Assembly (NCBI RefSeq): GCF_016892765.1
Contig: NZ_JAFEMD010000020.1
Coordinates: 1-64,000 of the forward strand
Direction: 5' to 3'
DNA: 64,000 nt
Source: Microvirga arvi
Lineage (GTDB): Bacteria > Pseudomonadota > Alphaproteobacteria > Rhizobiales > Beijerinckiaceae
Positions 9,389 to 16,687 of this stretch are shown here, piece by piece. The notes under the pieces are model-generated. The model did no database searches. It was not told the DNA's origin and saw only the letters and a program-made list of their open reading frames with translations. Both the position numbers and the translations under genes were made by a program. Positions within the stretch are counted from its first letter, which is position 1. The number at the start of each line of letters is the position of its first letter.

Positions 9389-10915
9389 CTAGCGTCGCGA
9401 CAGCCTGACCCCGAGCACCTTCAGCCCTGCCAGGAGCGCACCGCCGTAGATCACGGCGCCGGCGGCTCCGAGGATCGCGAGCTGAATCTCGCTCTGCCAA
9501 GCGGGGAGGCGGGCAGTCCATATCCCCAGGGGCACCGGCGCGAACCAGGCGAAGATCGTCAGCAGCAGGCTCGCCACGCCGACGGCCGCAGCAGTGCGGC
9601 CAAGCGTGCCGCTGGGGGCCATCCAGTCCCGGCGCATGGCGAGGAAGGCCAGGAGCCCGAGATTGACCCAGATGCCGATGGCGGTGGCGAGCGACAGGCC
9701 GACCACGCCATAGGGGCCCGTCAGCACGATCTTCAGCGCCACATTGACCGCCACCGCCGTGAGAGAGGCGATGAGGGGCGTCACGGTGTCGGAGCGGGAA
9801 TAGAAGCTTGCCACCGCCGAGCGGATGAGCACGGCGGCGGGGAGACCGATGGCATAGGCTGCGAGCACGGCTCCGGAGCGCTGGGCCGCCGCCGCATCGA
9901 AGGCGCCGCGCTGAAACAGGGCCGACATGATGAGGTCGGGCATGGTGACGAAGGCCACGACAAAGGGAGCGGCCAGCGCCAGGGTCAGACCGACAGCCCG
10001 GTTCTGCGCGCCGTGAGCGCCGGTCTCGTCGCCGGCGGCGATGCGGCGGCTCATCTCGGGCAGCAGCACGGTGCCGGCCGCGATCCCGATCACGCCGAGC
10101 GGCAGCTGGTAGATGCGATCGGCATAGTAGAGCGAGGCCACGGCGCCGGTGGGCAGGAAGGAGGCGATGATCGTGTCGGCGAACATGGCAAGCTGTACGC
10201 CGGCCGAGCCGATCACCGCCGGCCCCAGAACCTTGAAGAAGTGCTTCATGGCCGGATCGAAGCGCGGTGCCTCGATGGTCGGCGCCACGCCGAGACGCCT
10301 GGCCGAGACCCAGACCAGCAGCAGTTCGAGAACGCCTGCCGCGGTCACGCCCCAGGCTGCGGCATAGCCGGCATTGGGGAACAGGAATGCCACGGCGAGG
10401 GCCGCCACGATGGAGACGTTGAGCAGCACGGGCGCCGCCGCGGCCGCGGCAAAGCGCTCGTGGGCATTGAGAATGCCTGAGAGGATCGTCACCAGGGTGA
10501 CGAAGAGGAGATAGGGGAAGGTGATGCGGGTGAGCGTCACCGCCAGATCGAATTTCTGCGGCTCGTCCGAGAAGCCGGGGGCGAGCAGCGTCACCACCAC
10601 CGGCATGGCGACCAGGGCTGCCGCCAGCAGGACGACCTGCACGATCAGCATGAGGGTGCTGATGCGGCTTGCAAACGAGCGGGCCGGAGTGGCGCCCTCC
10701 CGTTCGAGCACGCCCGCATAGGTCGGCAGGAAGGCGCTGTTGAAGGCGCCCTCGCTAAAGATGGCGCGGAAATGGTTCGGGATGCGGGAGGCGACCACGA
10801 AGGCATCGGCGATCGGCCCCACGCCCATGATGGCCGCCAGGACCACGTCGCGGATGAAGCCGGTGAGGCGCGAGACCAGCGTCCAGCCGCCGACGGAAAG
10901 GATTTTCCTGAACAT
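9389..10915 (-). CDS. murJ: Lipid II flippase MurJ
   Basis: A 508-residue polytopic inner-membrane protein of the MOP exporter superfamily with about 14 hydrophobic segments. The N-terminus (VGGWTLVSRLTGFIRDVVLA, then DAFVVASRIPNHFRAIFSEGAFNSAFLP) is diagnostic of MurJ, which flips undecaprenyl-linked peptidoglycan precursor to the periplasm. The start at 10915 lies 3 bp after the stop of the GT2 glycosyltransferase gene, so the two are probably co-transcribed. Because its partner is a polyprenyl-phosphate type glycosyltransferase, a paralogue for another lipid-linked sugar cannot be excluded. Length and membrane layout are normal. Confidence 0.93.
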   Translation of the reverse strand: MFRKILSVGGWTLVSRLTGFIRDVVLAAIMGVGPIADAFVVASRIPNHFRAIFSEGAFNSAFLPTYAGVLEREGATPARSFASRISTLMLIVQVVLLAAALVAMPVVVTLLAPGFSDEPQKFDLAVTLTRITFPYLLFVTLVTILSGILNAHERFAAAAAAPVLLNVSIVAALAVAFLFPNAGYAAAWGVTAAGVLELLLVWVSARRLGVAPTIEAPRFDPAMKHFFKVLGPAVIGSAGVQLAMFADTIIASFLPTGAVASLYYADRIYQLPLGVIGIAAGTVLLPEMSRRIAAGDETGAHGAQNRAVGLTLALAAPFVVAFVTMPDLIMSALFQRGAFDAAAAQRSGAVLAAYAIGLPAAVLIRSAVASFYSRSDTVTPLIASLTAVAVNVALKIVLTGPYGVVGLSLATAIGIWVNLGLLAFLAMRRDWMAPSGTLGRTAAAVGVASLLLTIFAWFAPVPLGIWTARLPAWQSEIQLAILGAAGAVIYGGALLAGLKVLGVRLSRR

Positions 10916-10918
10916 CGA

Positions 10919-11905
10919 TCAGGCCCGGCGCCGTCGGTCGGTGTCGGGAATGAGGTCGCTCGCGTCCTCCGCCGCGCCGCCAACCCGCTCGGCCACCACG
11001 TAGAGCGGGCGCCGCTTCACCTCGGCGAAGATTCGGCCGACATATTCGCCGACGATGCCGAGCGACATGAGCTGGATGCCGGAGAAGAACATGATCGAGA
11101 CGATCAGGCTCGGGAAGCCGGGGAGGTCGGTGCCGAAGAGTAGGGTACGGATCATGAAATAGACGGCGGTGGCGATCGCCAGGAAGGAGATCAGGAAGCC
11201 GATATAGGTCCAGATCCGCAAAGGCACCGTCGAGAAGGCGGCGATGCCATCGAAGGCGAAGCGGAAGAGCTTCCTGAAGCTCCACTTGGTGGTGCCGAAG
11301 CGGCGCTCCTCCACCACGAAGGGCACGCCCGTGGCCTTGAAGCCGATCCAGGCATAGAGGCCCTTCGAGAAGCGCGCCTTCTCGCCGAGCGTCCTCAGGA
11401 CCTCGACCCCTTTCCGGTCGATGAGCCGGAAATCGCCCGCGCCTTCGGGCAGGGGGATCTCGCCGAAGCGGGCGAAGAGCTTGTAGAAAAGCTGGGCGAA
11501 GCCGCGCTTGACCCGGGTTTCGTCCGTGCGGTCGGTGCGCTGGCCATAGACCATGAGGAAGCCCTCCCGCCAGCGTTCCACGAAGGCGTCGATCATCTCC
11601 GGCGGGTGCTGCAGGTCTGCGTCCATGATCACGACCCCGTCGCCGCGAACATGGTCGAGCCCCGCCGCGATGGCGATCTCCTTGCCGAAGTTGCGGCTGA
11701 ACGAGATGGCGCCGATCCGCGGCTCGGTGCGGCTGATGCCCTTGATGATGTCAAGAGTGTCGTCCCGGCTGCCGTCGTCCACGAAGACCACCTCCCAGGC
11801 GGGGGTGATCCGGTCGAGGACCGGCAGCAGGCGCTCGCACAGGGGCGCGATATTGGCGCTCTCGTTGTGGACCGGGATGATGACGCTGAGCTTGGGCGAC
11901 GCCAC
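10919..11905 (-). CDS. GT2 glycosyltransferase, ArnC/GtrB-like, membrane anchored
   Basis: About 328 residues. The GT-A fold begins VASPKLSVIIPVHNESANI, and the metal-binding DADLQHPPEMID lies near residue 95. Later QRTDRTDETRVKRGFAQLFY and the YVGRIFAEVKRRPLYVV tail are typical of polyprenyl-phosphate glycosyltransferases. Two hydrophobic segments, about residues 232-252 and 265-287, anchor it. The likely reaction is transfer of a sugar from a nucleotide sugar to undecaprenyl phosphate at the inner membrane. The start is a GTG at 11905 preceded by AAGGG. A longer open frame reaching 12718 overlaps the divergent deacetylase and is rejected. It leads the murJ operon. Confidence 0.88.
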   Translation of the reverse strand: MASPKLSVIIPVHNESANIAPLCERLLPVLDRITPAWEVVFVDDGSRDDTLDIIKGISRTEPRIGAISFSRNFGKEIAIAAGLDHVRGDGVVIMDADLQHPPEMIDAFVERWREGFLMVYGQRTDRTDETRVKRGFAQLFYKLFARFGEIPLPEGAGDFRLIDRKGVEVLRTLGEKARFSKGLYAWIGFKATGVPFVVEERRFGTTKWSFRKLFRFAFDGIAAFSTVPLRIWTYIGFLISFLAIATAVYFMIRTLLFGTDLPGFPSLIVSIMFFSGIQLMSLGIVGEYVGRIFAEVKRRPLYVVAERVGGAAEDASDLIPDTDRRRRA

Positions 11906-12001
11906 TGGATGAACCCTTGATTGTCGGGGCGCATCAAGAGCCGAGTTTGCAGCTTTGCTCAAGAGGATTAGGGTGCGGCAAAGCTGAATTTCAGGGCATA
12001 T

Positions 12002-12859
12002 ATGGGTTCCTTTCGTAACGTCATTCTCTGCGCCGACGATTTCGGCCTTGCCGACGGGGTCAGCCGGGGCATCGTCGAACTGGCGGCGATGGGCCGGCTC
12101 TCGGCCACGGGAGCGATGACCAACATGCCGGGCTGGCGCCGGGCCGCGGGGGATCTGAAGCCCCTTGAGGGCCGGATCGCCGTCGGGCTTCATCTCAACC
12201 TCACGACGGGATCGCCCCTGGGGCCCATGCCGCATCTCGCCGCGTCCGGCACCTTCCCTGCCTTGAAGGATATCCTGCTGAAAACCTTGAGGCGCCAGTT
12301 CCAGCCGGAGGAGATCGCCCAAGAGATTGCTCAAGAGATCGAACGTCAGCTCGATGCCTTCGAGGAGGCTCACGGCAAGCCGCCCGCCTTCGTCGATGGC
12401 CATCAGCACGTGCATGCGCTCCCGGGAATCAGATCGACCCTGATCCAGGTTCTGAAGGGCAGGGGCTATGCCGGGCGTCTCTGGCTGCGCGACCCTTCCG
12501 AACGGATCGCCGCGATCCTCAGCCGCCCCATCGGGCGCAGCAAGGCGCTGATCGTGAAATCCCTCAGCAGCGGCTTCGCCAGGACTGCCCACGCGGCAGG
12601 CTTTGCAACGAACCAGGGTTTCTCGGGCTTCGCCCCGCTCGACCTTTCGGTGCCGGCCGAGCGCGTATTCGGAGAGGCGTTCTCGAAGCTCGGGCCTCGC
12701 CCCGTCGTTATGTGCCACCCGGGCTATGTGGATGACGAGTTGCGCGCCTTGGATCCTGCCGTGGAGAGCCGTGCGGAGGAGTTGGAGTATCTGAAGTCCG
12801 ATGCCTTCGGCAGGCTGCTGGAGGAGAGGGGACTAGCCCTCGTTCCTGACGCTGTGTGA
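12002..12859 (+). CDS. ChbG/HpnK (YdjC) family deacetylase
   Basis: A 285-residue protein of the YdjC-like carbohydrate deacetylase family. Metal-site motifs are LCADDFGLADGVSRGI near residue 10 (paired Asp), GLHLNLTTG, and FVDGHQHVHALPGI (His cluster near residue 135). MCHPGYVDDELRA near the end is also typical. Characterised members remove an acetyl group from acetylated sugars or participate in hopanoid modification (HpnK). It is transcribed divergently from the GT2-murJ operon with a 96-bp gap, which suggests deacetylation of the same lipid-linked glycan (inference). No hopanoid genes are visible nearby, so HpnK itself is not asserted. Confidence 0.87.
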   Translation: MGSFRNVILCADDFGLADGVSRGIVELAAMGRLSATGAMTNMPGWRRAAGDLKPLEGRIAVGLHLNLTTGSPLGPMPHLAASGTFPALKDILLKTLRRQFQPEEIAQEIAQEIERQLDAFEEAHGKPPAFVDGHQHVHALPGIRSTLIQVLKGRGYAGRLWLRDPSERIAAILSRPIGRSKALIVKSLSSGFARTAHAAGFATNQGFSGFAPLDLSVPAERVFGEAFSKLGPRPVVMCHPGYVDDELRALDPAVESRAEELEYLKSDAFGRLLEERGLALVPDAV

Positions 12860-12971
12860 GCCGGAAATTGCCAGGTGGGGACCGAGGCCTCAATTTCCCC
12901 CGAAATCCGGCAAAGAATGCGCAGCGGCGCGGGCATATCCGAGGGGCTGAGGGGGCCTAAGGAGCAGGCCG

Positions 12972-14237
12972 ATGCAAGAGGCATCCTCCGTGAATGAGAC
13001 TGAGCGGCTGGCGGCGCTTGCCCTTTACCAGGTGCTCGACACCCCGCCTGAATTTGCCTTCGATGCCGTCACCGAGCTTGCCGCGGAGATCTGCGGCTGT
13101 CCCGTCGCCATCGTCAGCGTGATGGATGAGCGGCGGCAATGGTTCAAGTCCAAGTATGGCCTGCCAAACGATTTCACCGAATGTCCCAGGGAAATCACCG
13201 TCTGCAATACGACGGTGTGCTCGAATGATCTCATCTACGTACCCGATCTGACCGCCAACGAGCGGTTCAAGAACCTGGGTGTCGTCAAGGATGAGCCGTA
13301 TCTGCGCTTCTACTGCGGGATGCCGCTGATCTCTCGCGAGGGATACGGTCTTGGGACCCTGTGTGTCGTGGCCTTCGAGCCGCGGGAGTTGCGCCCGTCC
13401 CAGCGCGAGGCTGTCCGCCGCCTAGCGCAGCAGGCCATGGCCTTGCTTGAGCTGCGACGGCAGCTTCTGGAGCGCAACGTCCTGTTGAATGAACTCGCCC
13501 AGGCCAAGGCCTCGGCCGAGGAGGCGCGCGACCAATCCGAACGATTGCTCCGCAATATCCTGCCGGAGCAGGTGGCTCACGAACTGCAGCGCCATGGAAG
13601 GGTCGAGCCGCGCTTTCATGAAGCGACCACGATCCTCTTGGCGGATTTCAAGAAATTCACCCTGCTCACCGAAACTCTCGATCCCGCACGGCTGATCGAT
13701 CAGCTCGATCAGAATTTCGGGCGTTTCGACGAGATCGCGGCCAACAACCGGCTCGAGACGATCAAAACCATCGGCGATGCCTACCTTTGCGCAGGCGGAC
13801 TACCCGCGGCCAATCGCACGCACCCCATCGATGCCTGTCTCGCGGCCCTGCAGATGCAGGCCTATATCCGCAGCGCCAATCATCAGCGCGAAAAATTCCA
13901 TCTTACGCCATGGGAGCTTCGCATCGGCATCAATTCAGGCCCAGCGATTGCCGGTATCGTGGGGCATCGCCGCTTTACGTATGACATCTGGGGCAACGCG
14001 GTGAATGTCACACAGCGGCTCGAGGAGGCATGCGAGCCAGGGCGGGTCAACATTTCCGCCAGTACCTTCCATCACGTTTCGCGCCTGTTCGAAGCCGAGG
14101 CTCGCGGATCGGTCGGCGTCAAACATATCGGGGCCATCGATATGTACTTCCTCAACCGGATTCGGCCCGAATTCAGTGCCGACCCTGATGGATGCACTCC
14201 CAACGCGGAGTTCTGGCGGGCAAGCGGCACGGGATGA
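12972..14237 (+). CDS. GAF domain adenylate cyclase
   Basis: A 421-residue cytoplasmic protein. Residues 20-165 form a GAF sensor domain of the class containing VSVMDERRQWFKSKYGLP. A coiled linker follows at about 165-200 and a class III cyclase domain at about 210-395. The first metal Asp is in ILLADFKKFT and the second in IKTIGDAYL. Lys in ETIKTIGD and Asp in YDIWGNAVNVTQR are the residues that normally select adenine, so the product is probably cAMP. It is the second cyclase within 7 kb, but its GAF architecture differs from the one at 7075. Confidence 0.89.
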   Translation: MQEASSVNETERLAALALYQVLDTPPEFAFDAVTELAAEICGCPVAIVSVMDERRQWFKSKYGLPNDFTECPREITVCNTTVCSNDLIYVPDLTANERFKNLGVVKDEPYLRFYCGMPLISREGYGLGTLCVVAFEPRELRPSQREAVRRLAQQAMALLELRRQLLERNVLLNELAQAKASAEEARDQSERLLRNILPEQVAHELQRHGRVEPRFHEATTILLADFKKFTLLTETLDPARLIDQLDQNFGRFDEIAANNRLETIKTIGDAYLCAGGLPAANRTHPIDACLAALQMQAYIRSANHQREKFHLTPWELRIGINSGPAIAGIVGHRRFTYDIWGNAVNVTQRLEEACEPGRVNISASTFHHVSRLFEAEARGSVGVKHIGAIDMYFLNRIRPEFSADPDGCTPNAEFWRASGTG

Positions 14238-14242
14238 AAGAA

Positions 14243-14268
14243 AGACGGGCCTCCCAAGGGGCCCGTCT
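14243..14268 (-). terminator. Terminator of sodB
   Basis: Read on the minus strand, the arm AGACGGGCC and its complement GGCCCGTCT enclose an 8-base loop and are followed by TTCTTTC. It lies 17 bp past the sodB stop. Convergent transcripts from the GAF-cyclase gene also run into it. Confidence 0.8.
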
Positions 14269-14284
14269 GACGCTGGGGTATCGC

Positions 14285-14884
14285 TTATTTCGTCGCTTGC
14301 CCGAACATCTCCTCGACATGCTCCCAGTTCACGAGGTTGTCGAGGAAGGCCTTGACGTAGTCGGGACGGCGGTTGCGATAGTCGATGTAGTAGGAATGCT
14401 CCCACACGTCGCAGCCCAGGATCGGCTGGGCACCATGCACGAGCGGGTTCTCGCCGTTCGGGGTCTTCATGACCGTGATCTTGCCGTCCTTGACCGCAAG
14501 CCACGCCCAGCCCGAGCCGAACTGGCTGACGCCGGCCTGGATGAAGTCCTCCTTCATCTTGTCGACGGAGCCGAGATCCTCGACGATCTTCTTCTCGAGC
14601 CGGCCGGGCAGGGCGCCGCCGCCATTCGGTTTCATCCACATCCAGAAATGGATGTGGTTGTAATGTTGTCCCGCATTGTTGAAGAGGGCCTGGTTCTTGC
14701 CGTAGGAGCCCTTCACGACCTCCTCGACGCTCTTGCCTTCGAATTCCGTGCCTTTCAGCAGGTTGTTGCCGGTATTCACGTAAGCCGCATGATGCTTGTC
14801 GTGGTGAAATTCCAGGGTTTCCCGCGACATATAGGGCTGGAGAGCATCATAGGCATAAGGCAGTTCGGGCAGGGTGAACGACAT
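14285..14884 (-). CDS. sodB: Superoxide dismutase, Fe type (or cambialistic)
   Basis: A 199-residue Fe/Mn superoxide dismutase that converts superoxide to hydrogen peroxide and oxygen. Metal ligands are visible: His in LEFHHDKHHAAYV, His in NAGQHYNHIHFW, and Asp and His in DVWEHSYYIDYRN. The Gln in NAGQH corresponds to the active-site glutamine position of iron enzymes, and there is no late Gln of the manganese type, so iron is favoured though cambialism is possible. There is no signal peptide, so it is cytoplasmic. The manganese catalase at 34302 would remove the peroxide formed. Confidence 0.94.
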   Translation of the reverse strand: MSFTLPELPYAYDALQPYMSRETLEFHHDKHHAAYVNTGNNLLKGTEFEGKSVEEVVKGSYGKNQALFNNAGQHYNHIHFWMWMKPNGGGALPGRLEKKIVEDLGSVDKMKEDFIQAGVSQFGSGWAWLAVKDGKITVMKTPNGENPLVHGAQPILGCDVWEHSYYIDYRNRRPDYVKAFLDNLVNWEHVEEMFGQATK

Positions 14885-15185
14885 CGGCGTCTCCTTTGGA
14901 TTGAGCGACCCGGGACATCGAGCCCAAAAGTGTAAGGCACTTTTGGGCTCGATGTCCCTCCTATAGGTGGCGCACCGCCGATGCGGACCCAGAGGGCCGC
15001 GTCAGCGAAAACCGGGTCCACTTCTCCGCACGATGCGCTTGAGCGTTAGTTAAAGCGCGCAGCGTCCAAGAGCAACGGCAGAGCTGCGGACTTTTTTCTG
15101 CTCAAGCTTCCCAGGCCGTTGTCTTTTGCCTATAGAAGCATAGCTTTGCCTTGAAAGCCTTCGGTTTGCGTATAATGGAGATGGC
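14885..15185. repeat. Composite palindromic repeat upstream of sodB
   Basis: Bases 14912-14932 and 14938-14958 are perfect 21-bp inverted arms (starting GGGACATCGAGCCCAAAAGT) around a 5-base loop. At 14975-15051 follows a second element containing GCGGACCCAG and GTCCACTTCTCCGCACGATG. The same two-part family, with CACTTTTGGG and CGCACGATGCGCT motifs, occurs at 22133-22210 and 55592-55728. The remaining bases should hold divergent promoters for sodB and the gene at 15186. Confidence 0.85.
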
Positions 15186-16136
15186 ATGATCATCGCTCTT
15201 CTAGCCCTCGCGTTTGCGATGATCGTTGGTGGATTGCTGGCTGCCTTCTTCGGATGGGATATCGTTCTGGTCGAGCGCGGCTGGACGATGGTGATTGCCG
15301 GCAGCATCAGCGCTGCAAGCGGAGCTCTCCTTCTCGGCATCGCGGCCGCTGTCTCCAAGCTTGCGCAGATCGAAAGTCGGCTTTCGATGCTGCGAGGCGG
15401 TTTTGCCGAGGATCAACGGGTCGAAATCCGCTCATCCGATGGAGATCTGGCCGGCGGCACAGGGCTCGCCGGCGGACTGGCGGCCGGCCAGGGGGCTGCT
15501 GCCGCTGCCGAGGATGAACGTCCGGATGAGAGCCAGCCGACCCTGCCGCTCTTCGAGGAGGGTGAGAGGCGCGAGCAGGATGAGACCACCGTGGCGATTG
15601 CGGAGTGGCCCGAGGGCCGGGATCCCGCGCCCGTCATTCCGTTCCCGCCTAGGACGGTGTCGGTCCATCCGGCGCACCGCGATGAGGAGGAGACCGATCT
15701 GAAGGTGCCGGACTTCCTCCTGGCCGACCGGCATCGTGACACCGATGATGAGATGCCCGTCACCGATGCGATGGTCGATTTCGAGGACCGGCAAGAGAAG
15801 GATCGTGAGCGCGAGTCCCGCGATCGCGATGAGGATGATCAGCACCTCGAGCCAGCTTCAGACCTCAAGCCCGAGCCGGAGCCCGCATCCGAACCCGAGC
15901 CTGCAGCGGACGATGACGACCGGGAGACCGCTCGCGAAGAAGAGGCATTGTCTGATGAGGTAGGCACGGCCACGATCATCGGAACCTATGATTCCGGCGA
16001 CAACAAATATGTCATGTACTCGGACGGTTCGATCGAGGCTCAGACCCCGAGCGGTGTTTTCCGCTTCCAGTCCCTGGATGAACTGAAGGAATTCATCGCC
16101 GCAGGGGGCGAGGGCAACTCGTCCGCTTCTATTTGA
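15186..16136 (+). CDS. Acidic membrane protein of unknown function
   Basis: A 316-residue protein that I do not recognise. Two transmembrane segments lie near residues 2-22 and 36-58, the first starting MIIALLALAFAMIVGGLLAA. The rest is hydrophilic, with acidic and charged low-complexity runs (EPEPEPASEPEPAADDDDRE near residue 240). A compact C-terminal segment reads IGTYDSGDNKYVMYSDGSIE and then FRFQSLDELKEFI, which looks folded and conserved in style. The architecture is a membrane anchor, a disordered acidic linker and a small C-terminal domain. The final 8 bp overlap the convergent isochorismatase-like gene. Confidence 0.75.
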   Translation: MIIALLALAFAMIVGGLLAAFFGWDIVLVERGWTMVIAGSISAASGALLLGIAAAVSKLAQIESRLSMLRGGFAEDQRVEIRSSDGDLAGGTGLAGGLAAGQGAAAAAEDERPDESQPTLPLFEEGERREQDETTVAIAEWPEGRDPAPVIPFPPRTVSVHPAHRDEEETDLKVPDFLLADRHRDTDDEMPVTDAMVDFEDRQEKDRERESRDRDEDDQHLEPASDLKPEPEPASEPEPAADDDDRETAREEEALSDEVGTATIIGTYDSGDNKYVMYSDGSIEAQTPSGVFRFQSLDELKEFIAAGGEGNSSASI

Positions 16137-16683
16137 ACAGCGCAGACAGGGCACGGAACTCGTCCGTGCCCGCTCGTTCCATCCATTCGAATGCCGCCAT
16201 CTCCGTCGTCACCCAGTGACAGCCGGCATGGAGCAGCCGCGCACAGGCGGCGCTCACGCTGTGAGGCGAACGGCTCGACACCGCATCCGCAACCACGAAG
16301 ACCTCGAAGCCTGATTGCCTGAACTCCAGGGCACTCTGCATCACGCAGATATGTGCCTCGGCGCCGCAAACCACGAGCTGATCCCGACCGCCGCCCCGCA
16401 AGGTCGCAATCCGCTCCGCAACCGAAGGATCGCGCGCAGCGGAAAAGGTCGTCTTCGACAGCGTGGCGGCATCACCGGGAAGCGCCTCCAGCACCGCAGG
16501 CACGGTGGCGCCCAGACCTTTGGGGTATTGCTCCGTTACCGTCACAGGAATGCCGAGCCGCCCAGCGGCCTCCAATAGGATCGTCGCGTTGCGGATCAGG
16601 CCTTCACCCTCATGGATCACGGGCATCAGGCGGGCCTGAACATCGACCACGAGAAGGTGCGAACGGCTTGCTTTCATCAGCAT
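16129..16683 (-). CDS. Isochorismatase-like cysteine hydrolase
   Basis: A 184-residue protein of the isochorismatase-like (cysteine hydrolase) family. The catalytic Asp is in HLLVVDVQARLMPV near residue 14. A conserved Lys lies in LSKTTFSA, and the nucleophile Cys in LVVCGAEAHICVMQSA, whose second Cys (HICV) is the family nucleophile. Members hydrolyse amides or vinyl ethers such as nicotinamide, N-carbamoylsarcosine or isochorismate; the substrate is not deducible. The start lies 4 bp after the stop of the HWE kinase gene, so it is the second gene of that operon. An ATG at 16677 is an alternative start. Confidence 0.85.
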   Translation of the reverse strand: MLMKASRSHLLVVDVQARLMPVIHEGEGLIRNATILLEAAGRLGIPVTVTEQYPKGLGATVPAVLEALPGDAATLSKTTFSAARDPSVAERIATLRGGGRDQLVVCGAEAHICVMQSALEFRQSGFEVFVVADAVSSRSPHSVSAACARLLHAGCHWVTTEMAAFEWMERAGTDEFRALSALFK

Positions 16684-16687
16684 GGCA

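Noticed and set aside
10919-12718. A 599-residue version of the GT2 glycosyltransferase
   Set aside because: The extra N-terminal 270 residues lie antisense to the ChbG/HpnK gene and are not like glycosyltransferases; the domain starts at 11905.
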